Shown in pieces: positions 9,121-19,259 of a stretch of DNA of 32,678 nucleotides. The translations under genes and the position numbers were made by a program. The notes below the pieces were generated by a model. The model worked only from the letters and a program-made list of their open reading frames with translations, was not told the origin of the DNA and did not search any database. The stretch is from NCBI GenBank assembly GCA_025349905.2, contig MU624671.1, positions 1-32,678 on the forward strand, written 5' to 3'. Source of the DNA: Blastocladiella britannica (Eukaryota; Blastocladiomycota; Blastocladiomycetes; Blastocladiales; Blastocladiaceae). Within the stretch, counting starts at the first letter, position 1. The number at the start of each line of letters is the position of its first letter.

Positions 9121-11180
9121 CTATGTGCTCGGCATCCATGCTGCAAGGACAGCGTCCATGACGGCATTCGTACCCACCGTCAGCAAGCGCCGCATCGGTG
9201 ACGACACATGGGGACTGTTCTTCAGTAGTGTGCTACTCCTCTGCGGACTGGGAAACGCCATGACATCCTCGGGATCCGAGTCGATCGTGTCTTCAATGGC
9301 AGGAAATGATGGTCGTGGTTGAAGTGGCCGCTTTTGTGGGGTCTTGAGCATGGAAAAGAGGGTGCTTTGTGGCTCCTTCTGCTGTGGAGGGAGCATGGAC
9401 CTAGCCAGCTGATGCGACAAGAGCTCGATCCCGTTGCCAGTGAGAAGCGATGCGCCAGCAAAGGCCGTGAGGGCCGGCGCTGCACACAAGTGCGAACCTG
9501 GAATGGTGCGGGCAGCCACTGGCGGCATCCATTTCGCGTGTGTCATCGAGGCACGAGCTGGAGACTGAGGACTGGGACCGACGACGGCGACTCCCTTCGA
9601 GTGGGCGTCCACCCATTGCCCGACGGGTTGCCCAGCGGCCTCCATGAGCGGCAGAAGCCAGCCGAAGTGCCGCGCTTGTTGAGAGAGCGCCGACACGCCG
9701 CAATGAGGTCCAAGCAAGAGAGCGCAATGCTGTGCCGATTCAGGGACTCGGGATAGGACTGGCTGCACTTGGACAGAGGGCGACAAAACTGTCACAGCCT
9801 GTACGAGAGCGGCGGACTGCATCAAAGAGACCTCATCCTGCGCGTGCTCGATAAACGACGTGTTTGGAGACATGCACAGCAGCGGTGTTCGTGACACGCC
9901 GGGCCCAAGCGCGACCGCCTCGAGTTGCGAGTTGGACAGAATGTGGCTGTCGTCTGGCAAATAGGTCCCTACGCCGTAATCCGTGTCCTCGCCGTTGGCA
10001 AACCAGGCGTCGCGCTCCAACGTGTGTGCGGCTGGAACTGGAGAGAGCATGCGTGCCGTGGGAGAAGTAGCTGCGGTACTGGTGCACGACACGGAGGGTG
10101 GCTCGCCGTCAGTGTCACTGAAACGAAATCCCCGCTCGTCGACGTATGAAGCTGACAGGCGTGCCGCGACGCTGGCCATATGGTTGGTGGAAGCGACCCC
10201 AAAATTGTCCATGCCGGCACTCGACAATGCCTCCACCAGCGTTTGCGCGCGCCAAAGTTCCTCAGAGGTAGCCGAGTGTCCCCGAAAAGCCCGGTCGCGC
10301 TGCTCGCAAACAATGTCAACATCATCGCGCGCCTGGCGGAGCGCCTGCGTCGTTGCTGCGAGCTTTTCCCGTGACTCTTGCATTTCGGAATGCAGCGCAT
10401 AATTCTCGAGCATGAGGTAAGCAACGTACGCGTAGTGCTGTGGCACACGCGACGACATGGCGGACCCGTTGGTTCCTGCCGCCGCAAGATTGACTTGGCA
10501 GACGTGTCGCAGAAATACATCCAGTCCCGCCGATGGGATCTATATGTACGTCATTTTTCAATGAGGAGTAGAAAAGGGGACTGGATATAATATACCTGCC
10601 GGAGCTGCGATTGACCAGTAAATTTCGGCGGCAGTGGCCGGGCGGTCATATCGGCAGAGTCACAATCAAGTTCAAGGTCGCCAGGTGCGCTGGATCCTTG
10701 GAGCTCCATCGCATAACCTGCAACCAGATCGCGCATCCGCCCGATATCCAGATCGCCACGAAGGATCGCCAGACATTTTTCCACGGCAAGGCGACCATCC
10801 CCAGCATGCAGGGCTGCAGTGTCGACTTGCGCCAGCTCGTACCGTCCAATCGAAGATTTCGGGGATGTCACCCCCACGCCGTGTGGCAGAGGACGGAGAT
10901 CATCCCGAGATCCAAATCGGGATGTGGCCCTAGATGAATCGACAAGCGTGGTACCCGAGGAGCCAGCGCGTGGCAATATGGGCGAGACCACCTGCAATTC
11001 TTCATCGGAATCGTCATGGATCGTGTGGGATCGCAGCGTCGGCGTCTTTTCCATGAACTGAAATTTGGGAGGAGGCGGGGGAAGGTGCTTCCCCGCCTGC
11101 CGCTGGTGCGGATCTCGGTTCCCAAAGAGCGCCGAGTGGTGGCGATGCTGGTGCTGTTGCTGTGGCAAAGTCGTCTGCAT
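9121..11180 (-). CDS. Unrecognised 667-aa protein with a coiled-coil centre and SP/TP-rich flanks
   Basis: Exons on the minus strand: 11180-10596 and 10539-9121, intron 56 nt (GTATAT...ATATAG), phase 0. I do not recognise a family. The N-terminus is Gln/His/Pro-rich. Residues about 115-165 look folded and helical (ALHAGDGRLAVEKCLAILRG, IGRMRDLVAGYAMEL). After the intron a helical, coiled-coil-like stretch follows (YLMLENYALHSEMQESREKL... to about residue 290). The C-terminal half is low in complexity with many SP/TP sites (for example LKTPQKRPLQP, MAFPSPQRS, NSPHVSSPMRR), as in CDK or MAPK substrates, and ends in a short hydrophobic helix. The start chosen is ATG 11180, directly after six A. 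An in-frame ATG at 11243 would almost reach the start codon of the divergent gene and is less likely. A nuclear or cell-cycle scaffold role is only a guess. Confidence 0.72.
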
Positions 11181-11247
11181 TTTTTTATGGATCCTTTGGA
11201 TTCGTTTGGATTCGGATAAGTTCGTCTTCAAAAAAAAAAACATTTCA
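11181..11247. promoter_or_regulatory. 67-bp divergent promoter between the unknown protein and the PITH-domain gene
   Basis: Only 67 bp separate the two start codons. It contains A6 next to the minus-strand ATG and A11 seven bases before the plus-strand ATG, leaving almost no room for two separate core promoters. One bidirectional nucleosome-free A-tract promoter is likely. Confidence 0.45.
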
Positions 11248-12084
11248 ATGAGCTGTGCAGACGAGTCACACCACGACGACCACGCAGAGCACCACCACCC
11301 GCACGGAGGTGCTGGGCACGATCACGACCACGATTCTCCCGAGCGCGGAGCCGAATTCTCTCTCTGGCAGTACATTAACCTAGATCACATCCGCGCGCTC
11401 AATGAGACTCGCCCAGGGTCTGCACGCGACGTATTTCGGCCGTGGGACGAGCGCCTGATCGAGGACCGCTTTATTGAGTCGGACGCGGACGAGCAGCTGC
11501 TCATTCACATTCCATTCACTGGTTTGTCCACTTTCTTTTTTTTTTTCGTTTGGGCATGATATATGTAAAGCTGATACAGAACCGTCCTAGGCCAAGTAAA
11601 GCTCAAGACAATTGCACTGCGCGTGCCGCTGGACGAGTCCGCGCCAAGCGAGCTCAAGGCGTACGTCACTTTTTTTTTTCTTTTTTGCACCATATGGATT
11701 CACCATAAGCACGATGTGATAAAAAGGTATATCAACTGCGACCTCGACTTTGACGCGGCCGAATCCACCGTTCCGACGCAAAAGTGGGATTTGCTTGCTC
11801 CCGCCGACATTGTGGCGGCGGACGCAGATACTGGCTCGCGGGACGGGATCATTGAGTACCAAACGCGCATCACCAAGTTCAATGCCGTGAGGTCGCTCAC
11901 GCTATTTTTCCCGGCCAATTACGGCGCCGACACGTCGATCTTGCAGTATATCGGCCTTGCTGGCGATTTTACTCCCATCAACAAGGATCCCATCATCACC
12001 TTGTACGAAGCAGCCGCGAACCCGGCCGACCATGCGCCTGTGGTTGGCCTCAACGCACTGCAGTCCAAGAACCTGGGTCTTTAA
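11248..12084 (+). CDS. PITH domain-containing protein (PITHD1-like)
   Basis: Exons 11248-11521, 11591-11660, 11727-12084; 233 residues, close to human PITHD1. The PITH domain (formerly DUF1000, also the C-terminal part of thioredoxin-like protein TXNL1, where it binds the proteasome) fills most of the chain. Landmarks: LDHIRALNETRPGSARDVF, the invariant RFIESDADEQLLIHIPFTG, QVKLKTIALRV, and FFPANYGADTSILQYIGLAGDFT followed by ASANPADH-like AAANPADH. The first 30 residues are unusually rich in His and Asp, a feature shared in milder form with animal PITHD1 and able to bind metal. It is divergent from the unknown 667-aa gene and convergent with the coiled-coil gene, whose stop lies 27 bp away. 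Confidence 0.93.
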
Positions 12085-12111
12085 ATATCTCAATGAACAA
12101 CCCTCCATGTA

Positions 12112-14080
12112 TTAATCATTATCAGGGCAAACGAGAGCAGGCGAATGTCGACTGACGTAGAGGGCGTCTGTCCGCTCTCGGACCTTGTTGAGCAGATTCT
12201 CGTCGTCCGCGCTCATGGCGCCCATGAACTCGGACGAATCCGAGCCAGGATTCTGTGTCGTCATGACCTCTGGCCGATCGCTCGGAATAACGTGCACAAG
12301 GTTCGCGTGCTTTGCTGGCTGTTGCCGTGGTTGCTGCTTGCGCTTTGGCGATTTTTCGGCTGGAGGCGGCCGACCTCGGTACTTTGGCTGCTCCACTGCC
12401 AGTGTTGTTGGCTTGAGTGCAGCAGACGCGGCCGATAACGATGCAGCAGCCGCCATTGTGCGCAACCGTCGCGCCCTGTCAGCATTGATTTGCTTGCCAG
12501 TGCCACCGCCGCCGCTTGTCTCTTCGTTCAGCATCCCGCTGATGCTTCGTCCAAGTGCCGCGGCAGCCAACGCAGCGATCCCACCCTTGGAACTGCTTCG
12601 CCGGTCAGTGAGGTGGCTGGTGGGAGACCTTGTTGAGTCTGGGTCCCGACGGTTTCCAGAACCGATCGTGCGGCTGCGAGCGGCGGTGGCACGAGAATCG
12701 AGCTCGCGACAGAGCCCCGCCGTTGCCGAGTTCCCCGCCGACGTTGGTTTGAGGAGCGCGAGGAGCTTGGACGGCGTGGCCCGGCGCGTTTGCACCGCGT
12801 ACGTGCCGAGCATCGTGGCAGTGGTGGGCGGTGTCGGGTACCGTTTGTCGTTTCCAGCCTTTGATTTTGCTGTATGGTCGCTCTCCACTGTCGCTGGCGC
12901 GGATGTAGATGACGGGAGTGGTGGTGTCGGTTTGGTTGCCTCGCTTGTATCTACAGGGGCCATTTTCTTGGTCGCAGAAACAACGGCGGCATGCACCTTG
13001 GCATCGCGCTTCCGAGACAGGCGCTGGCGGATGGCAACCTCTTTTTCCAGCGTGGAGCACGTTTCCAAGATGCGGTCGCGCTCTCGCGTCAGTTCCATGG
13101 TTCGTGCCACGGCCTCCTTGAGCTCAACCACAAAGACGTCGTTCTCTTTTGACATCTCCGATGCATGCTGCGTCAGGCTTGCGAGCGCTTGTTCCTGCGC
13201 CGCTGATTGCATCGCAGAGACGTTGGCCGCGTGTGACCGCTGGACATGGACCCGTTGCTCCAAGAGAGATCGCTCGAGCTCGAGCACGCTCCGCGTGTGC
13301 TCTGACCGTGCTGCTTCAAGAGACGCCTTGAGCGACGCGAGGTGTGCCTCATGTCGTTGTCGCTGATGCTGTACTATTCATTTTTCGTTAAAGCATGTCC
13401 CAAACAATTTACATGTATGGTCCGCACCAGCACGTCAGAGAGCGAGACGATCTCCTTGTTTTTCGAGTCCAGGCGGTCCTGCAATTCGGTTATATCGGCC
13501 TTGAGATCTGCAGTGGCCGTAAAGTTTTTAGCACCAGGGCCACCTAGCCACAAGATCAATACGACGAAAACGGACCCTCCTCGGCCTTGATCAGCCGCGC
13601 TTCAAGGTCGGATCGCCGCTGTTTGTAATCCGAGACCGACTGGTCGTGATCGCCCTTCATCCTGTCAATCACGGCCTGCTTTTCAGCCCGCTTGAGGAGC
13701 AGGTACGTCGTGTACTCGGCCGAATCACGCTGGGCATCCTCAATCTCCTGCCGCAGCGAATCGTTTTCCTTTTTGCAACTGTCCACCAGCTGGCGATACT
13801 CGTTGAGCTCGTGATCCAGTTCGGCCAAGCGCGCTCGCAGCTGCGGCTCGTCCATGGCGCCAAGATCGTCCGCGAGCGAAGGGGCCGCGGATTTGAGGGT
13901 CGTCATCAGTAACTGGCGTCGTGCTTCCGCATCGCGTGCATTCGCCGCTGCATCGGCCGCGGCGGCGGCGGCGGTCGCGGTGGAGGATGCCAGTTCATTA
14001 CCGTCGCCACCATCACCGCCGCTATCGGATCCAGGTTTGGATTTGCGCTGTTTGGCAGATTTCTTTTTCGCGGCCGCCAT
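12112..14080 (-). CDS. Coiled-coil protein, possibly basal-body/flagellar (DUF4515/BBOF1-like)
   Basis: Exons on the minus strand: 14080-13576, 13507-13428, 13368-12112; 613 residues. A Lys/Ser-rich basic N-terminus and an Ala-rich stretch lead into about 250 residues of coiled coil: LRARLAELDHELNEYRQLVDSCKKENDSLRQEIEDA and so on, then LKADITELQDRLDSKNKEI, and finally KENDVFVVELKEAVARTMELTRERD. The layout, with a 'KEN' turn late in the coil, resembles the DUF4515/basal-body-orientation-factor proteins of flagellated eukaryotes, but coiled coils align easily and this is tentative. The C-terminal half is low-complexity, Ala/Ser/Arg-rich with basic patches (EKSPKRKQQPRQQP). For exon 2 an alternative donor at CAT|GTAAAT would add five residues but leave a 44-nt intron; GTGCGG (59 nt) was preferred. 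Start ATG 14080 follows an A/T-rich leader. Confidence 0.68.
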
Positions 14081-14326
14081 TTATATTTTTTTTATGCGGA
14101 AAAATGGGAAAGATCAAAAGATAAAAGGAGATATTTCATAGATAATTGTGGCGCACATAAATACAAAAAGGAAGGCCATTTTACAACGCGACCACGGAAG
14201 GAGGAAAGATGTTTCCCCGGGTCAGGTCAGGACCAAGCGTCAAATACCGACCTTTGCCCTCCCCCACCAAGATCTTGCTCCACGTCAAGCTCGCAAACAC
14301 ACATACACGCAAACCTCATCATCACA
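14081..14326. promoter_or_regulatory. Divergent promoter of the coiled-coil and DDAH genes
   Basis: 246 bp between two divergent start codons. It is A/T-rich beside the coiled-coil start and CA/TC-rich (ACACACATACACGC, CTCATCATCACA) in the DDAH leader. No specific binding site is identified. Confidence 0.45.
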
Positions 14327-15275
14327 ATGACCATTCTTTCCACCCCTCGCCCCCGCTTCACTCGCGCGCTTGTGCGCCAACTCGCGCCGTCATTTGCAGC
14401 GGCCGTGTCTAAGCACCCGGGCTCGGCTACCATTGACATGGCGCTCGCCCATCAGCAACACGACGCATACGAGCAGGCCGTACAGCAAATGCTCGGCCAG
14501 GGTACCAAGATCGTCCAAGTGCCCACCGACCAGGCGCACCCCGATTGCTGCTTTGTTGAAGACACATGCGTGACCATTCGCAATGTGGCAGTGTTCACGC
14601 ATCCGGGGCACGTCTCGCGCCAGGGGGAGGTGGTTGGGATCAAGAAGGCGATTACGGCCCATGTGCCCGAGATTGAGCACGTCTACTCCATGGAAGCGCC
14701 GGCGACCATGGATGGCGGCGACGTGCTGTTCACTGGTTCATCTCCAATATTTTTTGTGGTAAAGGAAACGATACTCATCAATCGACGACGGATCCACCTC
14801 TATAGGAGCACACCTGTTCATCGGACTGAGCGACCGCACCAACCGTGCTGGCGCCGACTTTTTGGCGGCCATGATGACCAAGCACCACCCGACGCTTGCG
14901 GTGGTGATTGCCGATCTGGCATCGCAGCCAACGCTTCACTTCAAGTGCGTCATGACGTTCCTGACCCACAATGTGCTGGTGATCAGCGACGACGAGCCGG
15001 GACACTTGGCTTGGAACCAGATCCCCGAGCCGGTGCGTGCCGCGTACCATGTGATCTGGGTCCCCGACCAGGTCGCATCCAATGTGCTCTCGTTCCCTGA
15101 TGGCAAAGATGGGCTCGCTGGTGTCATTGTTCAGGAAGGGTTCCCGGCATCCGAAGAGATCCTAAAGAGCGAGATCGAGGCTCGGTTTCCGGGCACCAAG
15201 ATCGTCCCTCTGCAAATGAGCGAGTTTATCAAGGCCGACGGCGCGCTGACGTGCTGCTCGCTCTTGTTTGCATGA
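14327..15275 (+). CDS. Dimethylarginine dimethylaminohydrolase (DDAH)
   Basis: Exons 14327-14735 and 14806-15275; 292 residues, as in animal DDAH. DDAH hydrolyses asymmetric dimethyl- and monomethylarginine to citrulline plus dimethyl- or methylamine, clearing products of protein-arginine methylation. All expected active-site positions are visible: FVEDTCV with Glu78/Asp79, MDGGDVLFTG, LSDRTNRAGA, a catalytic His at about 181 in TLHFKCVMT, and the nucleophile in KADGALTCCSLLF (first Cys about 286). The double-Cys ending matches the eukaryotic enzyme. The intron (GTTCAT...TATAG, 70 nt) falls inside the TG-AHLFIGLS segment. It is convergent with UTP4 (40 bp between stop codons). An arginine deiminase-superfamily relative is the only alternative, and the CC motif argues for DDAH. 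Confidence 0.95.
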
Positions 15276-15315
15276 ACCATTTTATATTTATTATACGAAA
15301 TATCCCACTTTGCTT

Positions 15316-17896
15316 TTACATGCCGTACCGCTTGCGAGCAAACGCCGCAGGCAAAGTCTCGGCCACGTCCACCCACGGGCGCTCCACCACCACCAGGCGG
15401 CCGCTGTCAAACATATCGACGTGCATCAACCGCTGGTACCGCGCCAGCAGCGAGTACCCGCGGCCACCAGCTTCGACCGCCGGCTCGTCCGGAATCGGAA
15501 GCGGCAGCGCATCAACGAGATCGCCCTCGGTCGCAGCCGCCAATGCTGCCGCCAGTGCCGGGTCCGCTTCCACTGCGGGGGTCGTCGTCGTGCCCGACGA
15601 CACCGAAGGTCGGCGCTTGGCCGGGTTGGGCAAGTCGCGCGCGAAATCAATGGCCAGGAACCAGTTGGACGTCCATGCCAGTGCGCGCTCGGGGCCTGAC
15701 GCCAGTGGCAGCACGCCGCGGAAGTAATCGGCGCGCTCGTGCACGTCGCGGCCGAGCCGGGACATGTTGGTCCGCGGCCACGGGTGCGGCGCAAACGACG
15801 GCGCATCGTGCACCAGCAGCTGGTGGTTGTCGAGCGTGGCTGTCAGCCGCAGCGCGTGGTGCTCGGACTGCGCAATAAACTGCAGCGAGGTCAAGACACG
15901 CGGGGCGTGCGCTGGGAGCGGGTGCTGCTGTGCGGTCGCTTGCGTGAACAGGGGATTGTCGCTCGGGGTCGAACCATTACTAGAAGAAGAGGAGGGTGCT
16001 GCCGCCAGCGAGGCAGCCAGGTCCACAAGCACGATGCGAGCGCTGGCATCGGCGCTGACCAGGTACGTGCCGCACGGGGAAAGCGCAACGTGCGTGACAT
16101 GCCGGCCTTCGTGGTGAGCCAATGCGGCCAGGTGCACGGGCCGCCATGGCTGTTCCGACTTGGACGACGACGAGGTCGATGGCAACAGGTACACATGGAG
16201 GACATTGTCGGGGGCCACGCCGACCACCAAGCACGACCCAGCAGCAACGCCAGCGCGGGCAGGGCCGATGGTGGTCCGCGGCACCGCCGTGGCGAGGTGG
16301 CGCAGATACGGCAGACGCGACCGCGCGCGCACAACACGCACGTCGCTGCCGTGGCTCAGCGTTGGGCCCTGGTCCACAAACCACAACTTGGTGGCGGCGT
16401 GGTGAGCAGCAACAATCCACTGGCCGTCAGTCGAAATGGTCGCCTGCGCAATGTTGCGAATGTCGCTAAATTGCACTTCGGCAAGGATCGCGGGGGCATT
16501 CTCCACCGAGAGCTGCTGCAAGAACGCCTTGCTGACGTGGTCGCTTTGGGTCGCGGCAGCAGCAGCGCCGAGCTTGTAAAGCCGCAGCGACGTTTCGAAT
16601 CGAGCCAAAAGCCAGTCCTTGCGGTGGGCAATCGCCACGCGCGGGACCTCAAACTCGTCGTGACGGCGCTGCGGGTTATTGGTAAACCCTCCTGGCACGA
16701 GGTTGACGATCGTCAGCTCCGTGTCCACACCTTTTTTCAATTGATGTCAGTTTTGGAATGGCACACGTGCACAAAAAAAAAAAAGGAAAAGTAGGGACCT
16801 CCAGAGACGATAAACCGGCCACTGCTTGTCTCGACAACAAGAATGGACTTGACGTCGTTGGAGTGGTACCTCCGCATCGCAGCGCGCACCCACTTGTGGT
16901 GGTCCACCTTGGCATGTGCGCTGTTGCCCTTGCGGTTTCGGCTGGCAAAGTCGGACGCGCCGGCAATACGGTACTGTGCGACACCGCGGTCGATCGAGGC
17001 CGAGTACACTTCGGTTCCGTCGCGCGACACGTCGAGCGCCAGTACATCCGCATCGTGGCCCTTGACCGACTTGATAAGCGTGGCGGTATTCCAGTCCCAC
17101 CACTCGACGGTGCCCAGCGACGTTCCGGCAACTACTGTACCGTCGGTCAACACCCGAATCGCCCACACCAGCGTGTTTTTGCGGTTCACGCGATCGAGCG
17201 TGGACCGGTCGCGCGGCGCGCCGTTACTGACCGTCCACTGGCGAATCACGCTGTCGTCGGACCCCGACACAAGGAAATCGCCGGTCGGGTGCCATGCCAC
17301 GCACAAGACGCGTCCTTGTTGCTTCTGGAACGTGCGGTGGTGCTCAAACTCGTCGTCTGCAATGTCGTAGACCCGAATGCAGCCATCGTCGCATCCGGCG
17401 GCCAAGAGCGTGCCAGTCGGGTTGACGGCGAGGGACCAAACGCCGCCGCCCGAGGCGTCCATGATTTTCTTTATCATTTATTTAGCATTTAGGGCTATGT
17501 GACGGGCGACAACAGAAAAGAAAGACATACGACGGGTTCCAGCGTGTCAATATCCCACTCGGTGATGGTGCCATTGAGAGACGAGGCAAACAGCCGCGGC
17601 TTGCGGTTGGTAATGCGGCGCAGCGCCATTTCGCGCTCCATGTCGTCGTCCCACAGCTCGGGATCCGTGAGCACCGATTGGTGGGCCCAGGCCAGAGCCG
17701 AGACGGCGCGATTCTTGCCACCCAAGATCACGCGCTCCGGGTACCACGCGTTATCGGGCAGTCGCAGCTCAATGTCGCCATTGGCGCGTGCCACGGCCAA
17801 GTACGGCCGCGCAGCAGCGCACGACGGCGGGGTCGCGGCCATGCATGAGATGGCGGCGGGGACGTGATCAATGAAGCGCACGATATGGGTCTCCAT
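15316..17896 (-). CDS. UTP4: U3 snoRNP / t-UTP subcomplex WD-repeat protein UTP4 (cirhin)
   Basis: Exons on the minus strand: 17896-17531, 17468-16799, 16730-15316; 816 residues. UTP4 belongs to the t-UTP (UtpA) complex of the small-subunit processome in the nucleolus, needed for pre-rRNA transcription and 18S processing. The start is typical (HIVRFIDHVPAAISCMA), then LAVARANGDIEL, WYPERVILGGKNRAVSALAW and RLFASSLNGTITEWD. Exon 2 holds several WD repeats, including MDASGGGVWSLAVNPTGTLLA, FLVSGSDDSVIRQW and GTVEWWDWNTATLIKSV; exon 3 opens with SGGVDTELTIVNL across the splice junction and contains the second propeller. Ser/Ala-rich insertions in the second propeller make it longer than the human protein (686). 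Both intron acceptors are A-rich (GATAAAG, GAAAAAAG). Confidence 0.92.
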
Positions 17897-18243
17897 ATCT
17901 TCTTATATGAGGGTGTCGCCCAAGTGCTGCGCGTTTGGTAAGGCGTGAATTGCAGCGAAGTGCGGGCGAAATAGACTGAATGTATTTTGTAAATGAGCTG
18001 AATGTATTGTGTAAATGACTAATTTTTTTTTAGATGACCCGTGACCGGTTACCACCAAATCTTCCGGATCGAAACCCGAGCTTCACAAAAAGTGGGATCC
18101 CGCGCGCGGTGTTGTCACCACGTCGCTCTAGCGCTACCCTGCGAAAGGTGCTCTAGGTCGTCGCTCACCAGCACTGCCCGTAATAATTTTCGATTTGGGC
18201 GTGACGAGGCCAGAGCTTCTTCCTCTTTAACACCACTTTTTAA
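17897..18243. promoter_or_regulatory. Divergent promoter region between UTP4 and CWC15
   Basis: 347 bp between two divergent start codons. It contains an imperfect tandem duplication (17976-18018), a T8 tract shortly after it, and no open frame of interest. It should serve both a ribosome-biogenesis gene and a splicing gene. No known rDNA/RiBi-type box was recognised. Confidence 0.5.
17976..18018. repeat. Two tandem 21-bp copies (22-bp period) in the UTP4/CWC15 promoter
   Basis: Copy 1 is 17976-17996 and copy 2 is 17998-18018. Both read CTGAATGTATT-N-TGTAAATGA with T or G at the single differing position (20 of 21 identical). The 22-bp spacing is about two helical turns, which would place bound proteins on the same face. 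Confidence 0.85.
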
Positions 18244-19253
18244 ATGACGACAGCAGCCCGCCCCACGTACGCACCCACGCAAGCACACACCCTATAATTT
18301 ACTAAATTTAAGAGTAATACAGATTCAACCCCGCCGTCGGTGGCCACACTGGCCGCGATCTCGGCTTCAAGACCCGCATTATCCATGCCAAGGAGCTGAC
18401 GTCGCACACCAAAATCAAATATCGGTAACTATTTTATCATTTCGCACCATATTAAATGCAAGTACACTGATATATGTATATAATGTAGCCAAAAGGGCCA
18501 GCACTCGGCCGCCGACATCAAAGAGCTTGATCTGAAGGAGCACCTCCGACAGGCCGAGCGCGAGCATGCCGCAAAGAAGCGCCGCGCAATTGAAATGCAC
18601 GACCCGACTCTGACCGACGACATTCGCCTCGATGGCGATGGCGAGCGCGCGTCCTTTCGCAGCGAGAGTAGCGGTACGTTATCCACTTTTTCACTCGCAC
18701 ATTACCGCTGACCTTTGTAAAAAAAAAAGACACGCCATTGACGCAAAAGGCCCGCACTGACCGCTCCGCCTCGCCGTCCATGGACTCGCATGCGCCTGCG
18801 GCAAAGCGCGCACGGCGATCAAAAGATGACCCGGATGCGGACCGAGCCGTCTCGTCGGATGAAGACGGCAACGGCAGTTCGGCCAGCGACTCGTCCTCCT
18901 CCTCTGATGACGATTATGACGATGACGAAAACGACGCCGAGGCCCTGATGCGCGAACTGGAAAAGATCCGTCGAGAGCGCGCCGAAGAAAAGGCGCGCAC
19001 CGACCGGGAGCAACGGGAGCGCGAGGACGCCAGCCGCGAAGCAGCACTCATGTCGGGCAACCCACTGCTGCAAATGGGTGGTAGCTCGTCGGCCGCGGCA
19101 CTGGACTTTACCGTCAAGAAGCGGTGGGACGACGACGTGGTGTTCAAGAACCAGGCACGCACCGAGGCTGCGGGCAAGAACGAGGAAATGTGGACCAACG
19201 ATCCGCTGCGGAATGCCTTCCACCGGGCCTTTATCAAGAAATACATTCGATGA
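18244..19253 (+). CDS. CWC15: Spliceosome-associated protein CWC15 (Cwf15/Cwc15)
   Basis: Exons 18244-18266, 18323-18424, 18489-18673, 18730-19253; 277 residues. CWC15 is part of the Prp19/CDC5L-associated (NTC-related) complex in activated spliceosomes. The 23-nt first exon encodes the invariant MTTAARPT. Exon 2 gives the family's ...LTSHTKIKYR motif, completed across intron 2. Exon 3 is basic/helical (KEHLRQAEREHAAKKRR). Exon 4 has an acidic Asp/Glu run, the helix LMRELEKIRRERAEEKARTDRE, SGNPLL, and the diagnostic KKRWDDDVVFKN followed by a C-terminus ending FIKKYIR. The first exon is too short to appear as an open frame and was found from the protein signature. Its stop codon lies 6 bp from that of the convergent MAT1 gene. 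Confidence 0.96.
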
Positions 19254-19259
19254 TTCCTT

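Noticed and set aside
11181..11243. Longer N-terminus (MFFFLKTNLSESK...) for the 667-aa unknown protein
   Set aside because: It would start 4 bp from the divergent gene's ATG, leaving no promoter; the internal ATG after six A is more plausible.
12185..13366. 393-codon plus-strand open frame opposite the coiled-coil gene
   Set aside because: The opposite strand gives a coherent coiled coil with matching splice sites; this frame is Cys/Arg/Ser-rich without domain signals.
13544..13575. 32-nt intron in the coiled-coil gene (acceptor GGCTAG)
   Set aside because: Too short. Using the acceptor ACTGCAG ending at 13508 gives a 68-nt intron, keeps frame and continues the coiled coil.
15739..16794. 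351-codon plus-strand open frame opposite UTP4
   Set aside because: It overlaps conserved WD-repeat coding sequence, crosses an intron, and has shadow composition.
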